Below are positions 42,138 to 54,100 of a stretch of 64,000 nucleotides of DNA, piece by piece (positions within the stretch are counted from its first letter, which is position 1; every line of letters starts with the position of its first letter). This DNA is from Ailanthus altissimus (lineage: Eukaryota; Streptophyta; Magnoliopsida; Sapindales; Simaroubaceae), in NCBI GenBank assembly GCA_946807835.1, contig OX327684.1, positions 11,928,501-11,992,500 on the forward strand, written 5' to 3'. The notes under the pieces were generated by a model, which was not told where the DNA came from, did no database searches, and worked only from the letters and a program-made list of their open reading frames with translations. Made by a program: the position numbers and the translations under genes.

Positions 42138-43861
42138 TTCCCTCTTTCCTCGAAAGGATTCGTCTTCGAATCAGCATCTTTATCATCTACATCAAATAAA
42201 GACAAATCAGAAACATTAAAGGTTGCACTAACATTGCCATACCCACTGGGAAGTTCCAACTTGTATGCATTGTCATTAATTCTTTGAAGGACTTGAAATG
42301 GTCCATCCCCTCTTGGCATGAGTTTAGACTTCCTTTGGATAGGAAATCTTTCCTTCCTTAAGTGTACCCAAACCCAATCTCCAGGTTCAAATACTACTTG
42401 CTTTTGGCCCTTGTTGTGTTGCTTCTCATATTGTAGAGTTTTCTTTTCAATTTATGTGCGCACTCTTTCATGCAAAACTTTGATAAATTCAACTTTTTGC
42501 TTACCATCCAAATTAACTTGTTCTAAAGTAAAGGTAGTAAATCCATAGGAGATAATGGATTGAACCTGTACACAACTTCAAATGGTGAATGGTTTGTTGT
42601 AGCATGCACACTTCGGTTATAAGCAAATTCTATATGTGGCAAACATTCCTCCCAATTCTTTAAATTCCTTTGAATTATAGCCCTCAAAAGTGTTGATAAA
42701 GTTCTATTTACCACCTCCGTTTGTCCATCTGTTTGTGGTTGACAAGTGGTTGAATACAACAGCCTTGTTCCAAAGTGTTTTCCAAAAGTGGCTAAGGAAC
42801 TTCAAATCTCTATCACTCACAAGTGTCCTTGGAATGCCATTTAACCTCACATTTTCTTTGAAGAACAGCCCCACAACATGTGTTGCATGATCTGTTTTGT
42901 GGAAAGGAATGAACTGTGCCAATTTGTTGAACCTGTCAACAACAACAAAAATAGAATCTCTCCTCCCTTTTGTCCTAGGTAATCCCAAGACAAAATCCAT
43001 GGATATATCAACCTAAGGCTCACTATAGGTATAGGAAGATGAGTATACAGGCCATGAGGCAATACTTTAGATTTAGCTAGTTTGCAAGTAATGCATTTCT
43101 CACATATTCTTTCAACATTTCTTTTCATGTGTGGCCAAAAGAAATGATCACTTAACACATCCAAAGTCTTTCTAACTCCAAAATGCCCCATTAACCCGAC
43201 ACTATGTGCCTCTCTCACAAGTAATTCTCTCATTGAACATTGAGGAACACACAACTTGTTTTCTTTGAAAAGAAAACCATCATGCCTAAAGAACTTGTCA
43301 AAACCCCCTTTCTCACATGCCCCATAATTATTAGCAAAATCAGTGTCAGAATTGTATAATTCTTTAATGTACTCAAAACCCAATAATTTTACATCAAGTG
43401 TAGAAATTAGAGCATACCTTCTAGAAAGAGCATCAGCAACCACATTTTCCTTACCTTGTTTGTACTTAATGATGTATGGAAAGGATTCAATAAACTCCAC
43501 CCATTTTGCATGCCTACGGTTTAGCTTTCCTTATCCTTTGAGATATTTCAAGGACTCATGATCGGTGTGTATAATGAATTCCTTATACCAAAGATAGTGC
43601 TGCCATGTCTCTAACACTCTCACCAAGGCATATAACTCCTTGTCATACGTCGGGTAGTTAAGACTTGCTCCACTTAGCTTCTTACTAAAGAATGCAATAG
43701 GTTTGCCCTCTTGCATTAAGACTCCTCCAATACCTATTCCACTTGCATCACACTCGATCTCAAAAGTTTTAGCAAAGTTAGGCAAAGCAAGCAAAGGTGC
43801 TGAACTAAGTTTGTCTTTAAGCAAGTTAAAAGCATCATCTTGTTCTTTACCCCACCTAAAT
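42138..43861 (-). pseudogene. B1 integrase and RNase H, broken
   Basis: Minus strand. 42122-42319: C-terminal [23 protein letters not shown] and [10 protein letters not shown]. 42523-42759: [15 protein letters not shown] (the His of HPQTDGQ reads Gln). 42704-43000: [11 protein letters not shown] and [13 protein letters not shown], with a deletion before the next block. 42847-43500: RNase H end ([12 protein letters not shown]) and finger ([28 protein letters not shown]). 43531-43824: RNase H ([25 protein letters not shown]). A stop near 43531 separates the last two. Protein wording is nearest to D. Confidence 0.9.
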
Positions 43862-44570
43862 TGATGTGCATCATGAAGGTTCTAAATCAACTCAAGAAGG
43901 CGAGCTGAGCGTAAAGGAGATTTCAGATGGTCCAATAACAAGGGCTAAGGCTAAACAGCTTCAAAGGGCCATAAGTAGTCAAATTGGAGCTATTGAAGCT
44001 TCTATGGGATTAGAAGCTTGCGATCTGAATGGAAACGAGCTAAATGTATTTATTTGTCTTCAATTTGAGATTGGGACGTGATTTAGAGACGTTTGGTGAC
44101 GTTGGGCTTTAAGAAGCAGCTAAGGGCTTTCTTTTCATGCTATTGGGCTTTATTTACTTCTTATGTTACTACTTTTATGTATTTGGGCTATTTTGAACTT
44201 GTTTAGTTTTGTTTTAAATTGTTAAGTCATATTGGGCTTATTTTGGGCCTTTTTAAGTTATTAGGTAACATTAGGGTTTCACCTCATTTTGTAAGCCTAT
44301 ATAAGGCATGTAAAAGTCTTGTAGAGGCAGTTGCCTCTTTTTGAAATTGGAAGCACGAAATAGAAGAGCTATTTCTCTCTCAAAATTGTCTTCTCAAGTT
44401 TTTCAACTCTTGAAGATAGTTGCTGACTTATCACTCTTTGATCATCAAGAGTGTGGCGTCAAAACCCTAAACTGATCCTTGTGGCGTCCATTCGACTTAT
44501 CAAGGTATCTATTTAGTTCTATCCTCCATCAACTTTGCAATTTAATTTTGTTATAAATCAAGGCACATCA
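43862..44570 (+). repeat. Solo LTR of family A inside B1
   Basis: 709 bp, perfect TGATGTGC/GCACATCA ends, with target duplication TAAAT at 43857-43861 and 44571-44575. Very close to the A2 LTRs (a handful of differences), so both the insertion and the loss of its internal region are recent. It still encodes the 71-codon pol tail (43866-44081). TATA block CTATATAAGG at 44298-44307. It splits the RNase H/RT region of B1. Confidence 0.97.
44425..44505 (+). other. Twin hairpin element in the solo A LTR
   Basis: 44425-44460: GAC-TTAT-CACTC, loop TTTGATCATCAA, GAGTG-TGGC-GTC. 44477-44505: CCTTG-TGGC-GTC, loop CATTC, GAC-TTAT-CAAGG. They lie 127-207 bases after the start of the TATA block and 65 bases before the LTR end. 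Confidence 0.7.
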
Positions 44571-46374
44571 TAAATCCCACATTCTTTTTAATGCATTCTG
44601 TTAATGGTGCAGCAATGGTAGAAAAATCCTTAATGAATCTTCTATAAAAGCTGGCAAGTCCATGAAAACTTCTTACATAAAAAACACAAGTGGGTTTCGG
44701 CCACTCCCTAATTACTTTCACTTTTTCTTGATCAACATGTATTCCTTTATCATTAACAATATAACCAAGAAAAGTAAGTTCATTAGTGCAGAAAATTCAT
44801 TTCTTTAGATTAGCATATAACTTTTCTTTTCTAAGCACATCAAAAATAATTTTTAAATGTGTAACATGCTCATCTAAATTTTTGCTATACATAAATATAT
44901 CATCGAAATAAACCACTATAAACTTTCCAATGTAAACAAGCAAAACATGGTTCATCAATCTCATTAAAGTGCTAGGGGCGTTAGTTAGGCAAAAAGGCAT
45001 TACCAACCATTCATATAGACCATGTTTAGTATTGAAAGCGGTTTTCCATTCATCACCCTCACGCATTCTTATTTGATGATATCCAGATTTCAATTCAATC
45101 TTTGAAAACACACAAGAACCATGCAATTCATCCAACATATCGTCTAACCTAGGAATAGGATGTCTATATTTTACAGTGATTTTGTTGATGGCTCGGCCAT
45201 CAACACACATTCTCCAAGAACCATCCTTTTTAGGTACTAACAAAACAGGAACCGCACATGGACTCATGCTTTCACGCATATATCCCTTTTCCATAAGCTC
45301 ACTTACTTGCATTTGAATTTCTTTGGTCTCTTCGGGGTTGCATCTATATGCTGGACTATTTGGTATGCTTGAACCCGGAATGAGATCAATTTGATGTTCA
45401 ATTCCTCTAATTGGTGGCAAACCATTAGGAACATCTACAGGAAAGCGATTCTTAATTTCCTGCAAAAGATTAACAATAACACTAGGCAAACTTTTGTCAA
45501 TTTTGTTAGAAATAATTAAAACATCCTTGTACATAAGTACAAGTAAGGGCTGCCTCATGGTTAATGCTTTCTTCACATCACTCATTTTTGCATAAACACT
45601 CATTTTTCTTTCACTCAAGTCTTCCTAGTTTTCTCTCCCTTTGTGTTTCCCATTGCTCTCATTTTTAACACTCATCTCACCTTTTTTGTTTGTCTCTCTT
45701 TCTTGCTTCCTTCCCAAAGTTTCGGCTAATGAAGATTCAAACTCTTCATATTGTTTTTATGCGTATTTGATCTTCAAAAATCATTTTTGGAGGCAAAGGT
45801 CCAAGTTGGTATTTCTGCCCTTCCATGATCAAAGAATAACGGTTTTTAAACCCATCATGCATTACGCTTCGATCATATTGCCATGGTCTCCCCAACAACA
45901 TGTGACCAGCATACATGGGTACCACATCACACCAAATCTCATCCTTATATCTACCAATTGAAAAAGAAACTAACACTTGCCGATTTACCTTCACAATACC
46001 ACTATCATTCAACCATTGTAACTTGTACGGTCTTGGATGTTTAATAGTAGATAATTTCAGTTTCTCCATAACCAATGTACTTGCAACATTTATACAACTT
46101 CCACTATCAACAATCACATTACACAACTTGTTAGCAATCAAACAATGAGTATGAAACAAATTTTCATATTGCTCACCATGTTCATTAATTTTATTTTGCA
46201 AACTAAATGTGCGTTGTACAACCAAATTTTCTCCTCTAGCATACTCTACATCACTAGCATCTTCTAAATGTGGCATGTCATCTTCATTTTCTCTCTCAGT
46301 TTCAGATTCAACCGCCCCATCCCTCATGATCATTACCTTTTTATTAGGACAGTCACGTGCATAATGACCATGCT
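44571..46374 (-). pseudogene. B1 RT, linker and protease, partly open
   Basis: Minus strand. 44571-44796 continues RT into the connection region with stops. 44797-45618 (273 aa) is the RT N-terminus and fingers/palm: [53 protein letters not shown] and catalytic YFDD ([11 protein letters not shown]). 45619-45745 is the Lys/Glu-rich linker with a stop. 45746-46333 (195 aa) is the protease: VIVDSGSCINVAST, then HMLLGRPWQYDRSVMHDGFKNRY. A4 interrupts just before the zinc knuckle at 46374. Confidence 0.9.
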
Positions 46375-47164
46375 TGATGTGCCTTGATTTTTAGAAAAAA
46401 TAGATTATTCCAACAATTGAATAAAAATCTGGTTCTTTAGTTGTTTTTCTTTCTTTAAGTGTTTAGGCTGAATTGTAACAAGTAAATGGAAAATTAAGAT
46501 GGAGGATAGAACTAAAAAGAAGCCTTGATAAGTCAATGGATGCCATAAGGATCAATTTAGGGTTGACGCCACACTCTTGGTGATCAAAGAGTGACAAGTC
46601 AGTAACTATCTTCAAGAGTTGAAAAAAAACTTGAGAAGATAAATTTTGAGAGAAAAAGATCTTCTTTTTCGTGCATGAAATTCCAGAATGAGGCAACTGC
46701 CTCTATAAGACTTTAACATGCCTTATATAGGCTTACAAAATGAGGGGAAACCCTAATATTATCTAATTAACTTAAAAGGCCCAAAATAAGCCCAATATGA
46801 CTTAATAATTTAAAATAAAGCTAAACAAGTTCAAAATGGCCCAAATACATAAAAATAGCAACATAAGAAGTAAATTAAGCCCAATAGCATGGAAAGAAAG
46901 CCCTCAACTGCCTCTTTAAGCCCAACGTCACCAAACGTCTCTAAATCACGTCCCAATCTCTAATTGAAGACAAATAACACGTTTAGCTCATTTCCATTCA
47001 GATCGCAAGCTTCTAATCCCATAGAAGTTTCAATAGCTCCAATTTGACTACTTATGGCCCTTTGAAGCTGTTTAGCCTTAGCCCTTGTTATTGGACCATC
47101 TGAAACCTCCCTTACACTCAGTTCACCTTCTTGAGTTGATTTAGAACCTTCATGATGCACATCA
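46375..47164 (-). repeat. A4 3' LTR
   Basis: 790 bp, TGATGTGCC to GCACATCA. Long-LTR subgroup, close to the solo LTR at 520-1309. It contains the end of the pol frame (46960-47424). Confidence 0.95.
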
Positions 47165-48367
47165 TCACCCCCGGGCAGAGAATGATTTACCCTCAAATCA
47201 GAATCTTCTAGATCTTCCAAATAAGGAGATAAGTCATTCACATTAAAAGTGGCTGAAATATTGTAATCACCAGGAAGATCAACTTTGTAAGCATTACTAT
47301 TTACCTTCTCTGGAATCTGAAAAGGTCCATCAACTTTTGGCATCAACTTGGACTTTCGCTTGCTAAGAAATCTTCCCTTGCTAAGATGAATCCAAACAAG
47401 ATCACCAGGTTCAAAGCTAATCATTTTTCGTCCTTTATTAGCATGATTAACATACTTAGCTGTTTTCTCCTCAATATGAATTCAAATCTGCTCATGAAGC
47501 TTCTTCATCAATTCTGCCTTCTTAACCCCATCCATAGATGTCATCTCATCAATTGGAATAAGAACAAGGTCAATAGGAATAAATGGATTAAATCCATACA
47601 CAATCTCAAATGGTGAAAATGTTGTAGCCCCATGCACACTACGGTTGTATGCAAACTCCACAATAGGCAAACAAGTATCCCAACTCTTTAAGTTCTTGTT
47701 TATAACAGCCCGTAATAAAGAAGATAGAGTACGGTTCACTATCTAAGTTTGCCCATCAGTTTGTGGATGACAAGCAGTACTGAAAAGCAATTTCGTTCCA
47801 AGCTTCTTCCAAAGAGACTTCCAAAAATAGCTTAAGAAATTTGTATTACGATCAGAGACAATGCTTTTAGGGATTCCATGCAAACGTACAATTTCAATAA
47901 AAAAACAAATCAGCAATATGGATAGCATCATCAGTTTTGTTACAAGGAATAAAGTGTGACATTTTGGAGAACCGATCAACCACAACCTTCACTGAATCCT
48001 TCCCACGTTGTGTTCTAGGTAATTCAAGCACAAAATCTATACTAATATCCATCCATGGTTGCTCTGGGATAGGTAAAGGCATATATAGTCTATATGCATT
48101 CTCTTTACCCTTAGCTTTCTTGCAAATTACACATCTTTCAATAACTTTATGAACATCCAGTAGCATATTGGGCCAAAAGAAGTGCTCTTTCAGTAGCTCA
48201 TAAGTTTGCTTCTCCCCAAAATGACCACTAAGACCACCCCCATGAGCCTCACGCACAAGCAACTCACGCAAGGATCCTGAAGGTATACGCATTCTGCCCA
48301 ACTTGAACAAGTAACCATCATGCACAAAGAACCCATCACAAGCTCCTTTAGCATATTTAGACATCAT
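46960..48367 (-). pseudogene. A4 integrase and tail, broken
   Basis: 46960-47424: FEPGDLVWIHLSKGRF to GPITRAKAKQLQRA (tail within the LTR). 47482-47739: [15 protein letters not shown] and [14 protein letters not shown] stop near 47743 replaces the Glu of QTEVVN. 47743-47985 and 47894-48367: the finger ([25 protein letters not shown]), [12 protein letters not shown] and the VSDRNTNF block, where the usual SDRD is SDRN. The finger and core frames are offset by an indel near 47898. Confidence 0.9.
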
Positions 48368-48379
48368 ATTAGCAAAGTA

Positions 48380-49630
48380 TCAATCACTGGTATACTGTTC
48401 TTTCACCTGTTCAAAACCCAAAAGCCTTGCATTTAACATAGAAATCAATGCATACCTCCTAGAAAGAGCATCATCAATGACATTAGTTTGCCCCTTCTTG
48501 TATTTTATGACATATGGAAATGTCTCTATGAACTCTACCCATTTGGCATGTCTTCTATTCAGCTTGTTCTGCCCTTTAAGATACTTTAACGATTCATGGT
48601 CAGTATGAATAACGAACTCTTTAGGTACTAGGTAATGCTGCCAAACCTCGAGAGCCCGAATCAATGCATAAAACTCATTGTCATAAATAGAGTAGTTTAA
48701 ACGTGGCCCATTTAGCTTCTCACTAAAGAAAGCAATTGGCCTCTTTTCTTGCATCAAAACAGCCCCAATACCAACCCCTGAAGCATCACACTCTATTTCA
48801 AATGTTTTAGCAAAATCAAGAAGTGCTAAAACAAGAGCAGAACATACTTGTTCCTTAATTAGCTCAAATGCCTTATGTGCATGCTTATTCCACCTAAACT
48901 CATTCCCCTTTTTCAAACACTCTGTCATAGGCGCAACAATTGAACTAAAGTCCTTAATAAATTGCCTATAGAAAGAGGCTAAACCAAGAAAACTTCCCAC
49001 ATCTGCAACACCAATAGGTTTAGGCCAATCACGAATTGCCTTAACCTTCTCCTAATCAACCTTAATTCCACTACCAGAAATAATATACCCCAAAAAGATA
49101 ACACTATCTTGGCAGAAATAGCACATCTTGAGGTTTCCATACAACTTAGCGTCACGCAAGATCTCAAATACAGCCATAAGATGCTTCACATAATCATCAA
49201 AAGTTTTACTATAGATCAGGATATCATCAAAATAGACCACAACAAACAGCCCAATAAACTTTCTCAAAACATGATTCATAACTCTCATAAATATACTACG
49301 TGCATTAGAAAGCCCAAACGGCATCACCATCCACTCATACAATCCATGCTTAGTTTTAAAGGCTATTTTCCATTCTTCACCTTCTTTCATCCTAATTTGG
49401 TGATATCCACTCATCAAATCAACTTTAGAAAAATAAACAGCACCATGCAATTCATCAAGCATATCATCAAGTCTGGGAATAGGGAATCAATACTTAACCG
49501 TTATCTTGTTGATAGCCTGACTGTCCACACACATTCTCATGGTACCATCCTTCTTTGGAACAAATAAAGTAGGCACTGAACAAGGACTAAGTGACTCACG
49601 CACATAGCCCTTCTCTAAGAGCTCACCAAC
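48380..49630 (-). pseudogene. A4 RT and RNase H, broken
   Basis: 48380-49000: RT end and RNase H ([31 protein letters not shown], with Ala of ADALS changed to Asp). 49052-49462: the RT palm with [15 protein letters not shown] and YFDD. A TAG lies near 49052. TGA at 49487-49489 replaces Arg of KYRFPIP, the same codon as in A2 and A3. 49490-49630 is the RT N-terminal region with a further stop. Confidence 0.9.
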
Positions 49631-50541
49631 CTACCTTTTGATCTCCTTTGCTTCCTCCGGATTACATCTATATGCTGGTCTATTAGGAAGTGGAGCTCCA
49701 GGCACCAAATCAATTTGATGCTCTTTACCTCGAATAGGTGGCAATCCCAATGGCAGCTCATCTGAAAATACATCTTTGAATTCTTCAAGCAACTCCATAA
49801 CCTGCCTCGGCAAATCCAAACCCTCCACTTGCAATAAAAGCTTTGCCCAAGCCATGAAAATAACCCTCACCGAAGCTAGTGCTTGTTCAATATCTCCCTT
49901 GTTGGCTAACATCAGCCCCTTACCCGATTCCACCATCTTCCTTTGATTCTGCAACTGATCTTCTCTAACTTGTTCAGAACGTAATGGCATCAAATTCACT
50001 TTCTTCCCATTCAGCATAAATGAATAAGTGTTTCTTCGTCCATTATAAGTCACATCATTGTCAAACTGCCATGGACGTCCCAATAACACATGACTAGCTG
50101 TCATAGGAACTACATCACATAAAACCTCATCATGATAGGTTTTAATGGAAAATGGTACGCGAACCTGTCTTGAAACCCGGATCTCTCCATTCTCATTAAG
50201 CCAATGCAATTTGTATGTTTTAGGGTGTGAAACAATAGTTAATCCCAATTTCTCAACCAAAGTAATGGATGCAACATTGGTACAACTAACTACCAATATC
50301 AATAATCATAGCACAAACCTTATCTCGAATTTGATATCTTGTATGAAAGATGTTTTCACGTTGCTCCGCACCAATATCAACTTCAGCACTCAAAACTCTT
50401 TGAATTACTAATAAATATCCCTCCATTAGCTCAAGATTCTCTTCTAGTTCAGTCACTTCTACTTCAGATTCCTCTTCTGTTTTGGCCTCATCTTCACTTA
50501 CAAGCTCTCCATGCTTCCCTTGTAAAACCATCACCCTCTTA
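49631..50541 (-). pseudogene. A4 protease and RT N-terminus, left of D
   Basis: 49631-50302 (223 aa): [62 protein letters not shown] and the RT N-terminus ([13 protein letters not shown]). A small duplication near 50285 shifts the protease active-site block (IDIGS, then SCTNV). 50300-50541 continues through the acidic linker to VMVLQG. The D insertion falls within the codons for CPNKRVMV of the zinc knuckle. Confidence 0.88.
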
Positions 50542-50679
50542 TGATATGAACCTTGCCAACAATGTGACAAAACCCAGCACCACAATATGGAATTGAACCC
50601 GAGATCTTCAAGACGCAGGTTTGACGAGTCTTAACCCTTGAGTTAGCAAACCAAGAACCAAGACTATGGATGGATATAG

Positions 50680-50770
50680 GACGCCACACCAAGAAACCCC
50701 AAGGACACTTCAAGAAATCTAGGTGATAAGTCCGGTTGTTTGAACGCCACAAGAACAAGCTTGATAAGTT
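50680..50770 (-). other. Twin hairpin element, family D 3' LTR
   Basis: On the minus strand, 50743-50770 is AAC-TTAT-CAAG, loop CTTGTT, CTTG-TGGC-GTT. 50680-50732 is GAC-TTAT-CACC, a 29-base loop, GGTG-TGGC-GTC. Compared with A, the stem changes from CACTC/GAGTG to CACC/GGTG and the outer pair from GAC/GTC to AAC/GTT, both compensatory. An identical copy lies at 56706-56796. Confidence 0.7.
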
Positions 50771-50949
50771 CAAGTCCTTTCAAGAATGAAAGAAGAACAC
50801 AAAAACTCTCAAATATTATTGTCTGAAATCTGTCCTCCCACTCTCAATCTCCATGGTATTTATAGAGACCATAAGAGATGTCAAGTTACAACTTTCAAAT
50901 ACAAATTCAAACTTACAACTAATATAACAACAAAATTCAAACTTAATCA

Positions 50950-51193
50950 AATTTCCAGAAAACATGCCTAAATCAAAGGGATTAGGATTTCTTGAATATT
51001 CAAATTTCCAGAAAGCATGGTTTCCTTGAATATTCAAATTTTCCAGAAAACATGCCTAAATCAAAGGAATTATGTTTCCTTGAATATTCAAATTTCCAGA
51101 AAACATGCCTAAATCAAAGGAATTATGTTTCCTTGAATATTCAACTTTCCAGAAATTCTGCCTTAATCAAAGTGATTAGGTTTCCTTGAATCT
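50950..51193. repeat. Tandem repeat in D LTR (about 53 bp units)
   Basis: About five units built on TTTCCAGAAAACATGCC, AATCAAAGG and CTTGAATATTCAA; the second unit is shortened to about 34 bp. It lies upstream of the TATA box in element sense (U3), a position typical of LTR enhancers, and overlaps the last codons of pol. The same array is at 56976-57219. Confidence 0.85.
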
Positions 51194-54100
51194 GATTTGG
51201 ATTGATTTGAAATGTATTTGGGCTTATGCTAGGCCTCCATGTGTTTGCCCTCCCACAAACTTGTTGAATCAGCCCATTTAATGCTTCTTTAAATTGCTTG
51301 GCTCTAAGTCTTGTGATTGGCCCATTTGGCAAACTTAATGTATCATGTGATTGATGGACTTGAGCCCTTCCAAGCCCACGTGCGAATTCTTTGTCTTGTA
51401 TGCGTATAGGCTGTGCAATGTCGTTTGCATCATTCTCCCCCTCTTGAAGAAGATTTGTCCTCAAATCGTCGTTTGCATCATCACCTATATCGAAAGGAGA
51501 TAAGTCAGAAACATTAAAGCTAGCACTAACACCATACTCACCAGGTAATTCAATTTTGTAAGCATTGTCATTTATGCGTTCCAATATGCGAAACGGTCCA
51601 TCACCCCTAGGAAGGAGTTTAGAACGTCTTTGCTCAGGAAAACGGTCCTTCCTCATATGCAACCAAACCCAATCTCCTGGTTCAAAGACAACCTTCTTAC
51701 GTCCCTTATTGGCCTGTTTGGCATATTGCTCCGTCCGCCATTCTATGTTTTGCTTTGCTTTCTCATGAATCTGCTTAATAAAATCTGCTTTCTTTTTTCC
51801 ATCTAAGTTAACACGTTCGCTGAAAGGTAAAGGAGTTAAATCTAAAGGAGTCAACGGATTAAACCCATAGACAATCTCAAATGGTGAAAACTTAGTTGCG
51901 GAATGAACACAACGATTATAAGCAAATTCAACATGCGGCAAACAATCTTCCCATGTTTTCAAATTTTTTTGTATGATAGCACGCAACAAAGTAGATAAAG
52001 TTCTATTCACTACTTCAGTTTGACCATCAGTTTGCGGGTGACATGTAGTAGAGAACAACAATTTTGTTCCCAACTTTCCCCACAAAGTCTTCCAGAAATA
52101 GCTCAAGAATCGCGAGTCTCGATCAGAAACAATAGTCCTAGGCATGCCATGCAACCTAACAATCTCCTTGAAAAATAGATCGGCTATATGTGATGCATCA
52201 TCAGTTTTATGGCATGCAATAAAATGTGCCATTTTAGAGAACCTATCAACAACCACAAAAACTGAGTCTCTCCCCTTCTTAGTCCTAGGTAAGCCCAAAA
52301 CAAAATCCATAGAGATATCAACCCAAGGTGCATTAGGAATAGGGAGGGGTGTGTACAACCCATGTGGTTGATGCCTAGACTTAGCTTGCCTGCAAGTGAT
52401 GCATCTCGCACAAATCCTTTCTACATCACGTTTCATGTGTGGCCAAAAGAAATGCTCATGCAATACACCTAAAGTCTTTGCTACCCCAAAGTGACCCATC
52501 AAACCACCACCATGTGCTTCCCGAACAAGTAATTCACGCAAGGATGAATGTGGAACACACAATTTATTTTCTCGAAACAGAAAATTATCATGAAGATAAA
52601 ATTTTCCACTTGCCCTTTTAGTGCAAATTTTAAACAAGTCACCAAAATCAGAATCGTTTGCATATAACTCCTTAATGTAATCAAATCCAAGCAATTTAGC
52701 ATCAAGGGTTGAAAGCAAAGCGTACCTGCGTGATAGTGCATCAGCAACTACATTTTCCTTACCTTGTTTATATTTGATCACATAGGGGAATGTTTCAATG
52801 AACTCTACCCAACTTGCATGGCGTCTATTCAGCTTATGCTGCCCTTTTAAATGCTTCAAAGATTCATGATCTGTATGAATAACAAACTCTTTCGGCCATA
52901 GATAGTGCTGCCAGGTCTCCAAAGTTCGAACTAATGCATACAATTCTTTGTCATAAGTGGAATATTTTAGGACTGCACCATTCAATTTCTCACTAAAGTA
53001 TGCAACCGGTCTTCCCTCTTGCATCAACACTCCTCCGATACCTATACCTGAAGCATCACACTCAATTTCGAACGTTTTAGTGAAGTTAGGCAAAACAAGT
53101 AAAGGTGCATTAGTTAATTTCTCTTTGATTAGCTTGAATGCTTTTTCTTGCTCATCTCCCCACTTAAACGGAACATTCTTCTTGATGACTTCAGTTAAGG
53201 GTGCGGCTATGCTACTGAAATCCCGAACAAAACGTCGGTAAAAACTAGCTAAGCCATGGAAGCTTCTAACTTGTGTCACTGAAGTAGGCGTTGGCCAATC
53301 ATGAATTGCCTTCACCTTTTCGTCGTCAACCTCAATTCCTTTAGAACTTACAACAAAACCAAGAAACACAAGTTTGTCCGTGCAAAAAGTGCATTTCTTA
53401 AGGTTAGCAAACAACCTTTCTTTCCTTAAAACCTCTAAAACAAGCTTTAAGTGGTCAACATGAGCATCTAGGCTTTTACTATATATCAGGATATCATCAA
53501 AGTACACAACTACAAATTTTCCAATAAAAGCACGCAAAACATGGTTCATAAGTCTCATGAAAGTACTAGGTGCATTAATTAATCCAAAAGGCATAACTAA
53601 CCATTCATACAAACCATATTTTGTTTTAAATGCAGTTTTCCATTCATCACCTTCTTTCATCCTAATCTGATGGTATCCACTCTTGAGATCAATCTTAGAA
53701 AACACACAAGATCCATGTAGTTCATCTAACATATCATCTAATCGAGGAATAGGATGGCGATACTTTACCGTAATGTCGTTGATGGCTCGACAATCAACAC
53801 ACATCCTCCATGTCCCATCCTTCTTAGGCACTAGTAGGACTGGAACTGCACAAGGACTCATGCTCTCTCTAATATATCCTTTCTCCATTAGCTCGTTAAC
53901 TTGCTGTTGAAGTTCTTTTGTCTCCTCAGGATTACTTCTATAAGCGGGCCTGTTTGGAATTGTTGCACCAGGTATGAAATCAATTTGATGTTCAATTCCT
54001 CGAATTGGAGGTAAGCCTGAAGGTACCTCCTCAAGAAAGACATCATCGAATTTCTGCAAAAGAGAAATAATATTGCTTGGCAATGATCCAGCAAGATCGT

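Larger units (their letters stand above)
50542..51432 (-). repeat. D 3' LTR
   Basis: Element-sense start TGATGCAAACG at 51432, end GGTTCATATCA at 50542. Pol coding continues into it to 51141. TATA block on the minus strand (TCTCTATAAATACC) at about 50856-50869. Confidence 0.98.

Noticed and set aside
42118..42319. B LTR boundary set at the first TGG of TGGAAATC (41209 and 61461)
   Set aside because: The two-base AA spacer after the PBS and the AAGTA/AGGTA target copies place the ends at 41206 and 61458 instead.
44425..44505. Hammerhead or other self-cleaving ribozyme in the LTR hairpins
   Set aside because: The hammerhead core CUGAUGA with GAAA is absent; the UUAU/UGGC loop matches no ribozyme core I know.
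50786..50971. 61-codon plus-strand frame (repeated at 56812)
   Set aside because: It lies wholly inside the D LTR, antisense to the transcribed part; present twice only because the LTR is.
50950..51193. Regularly spaced repeats resembling a CRISPR array
   Set aside because: Units are contiguous, diverged and without unique spacers; they are LTR U3 tandem repeats in a plant element.
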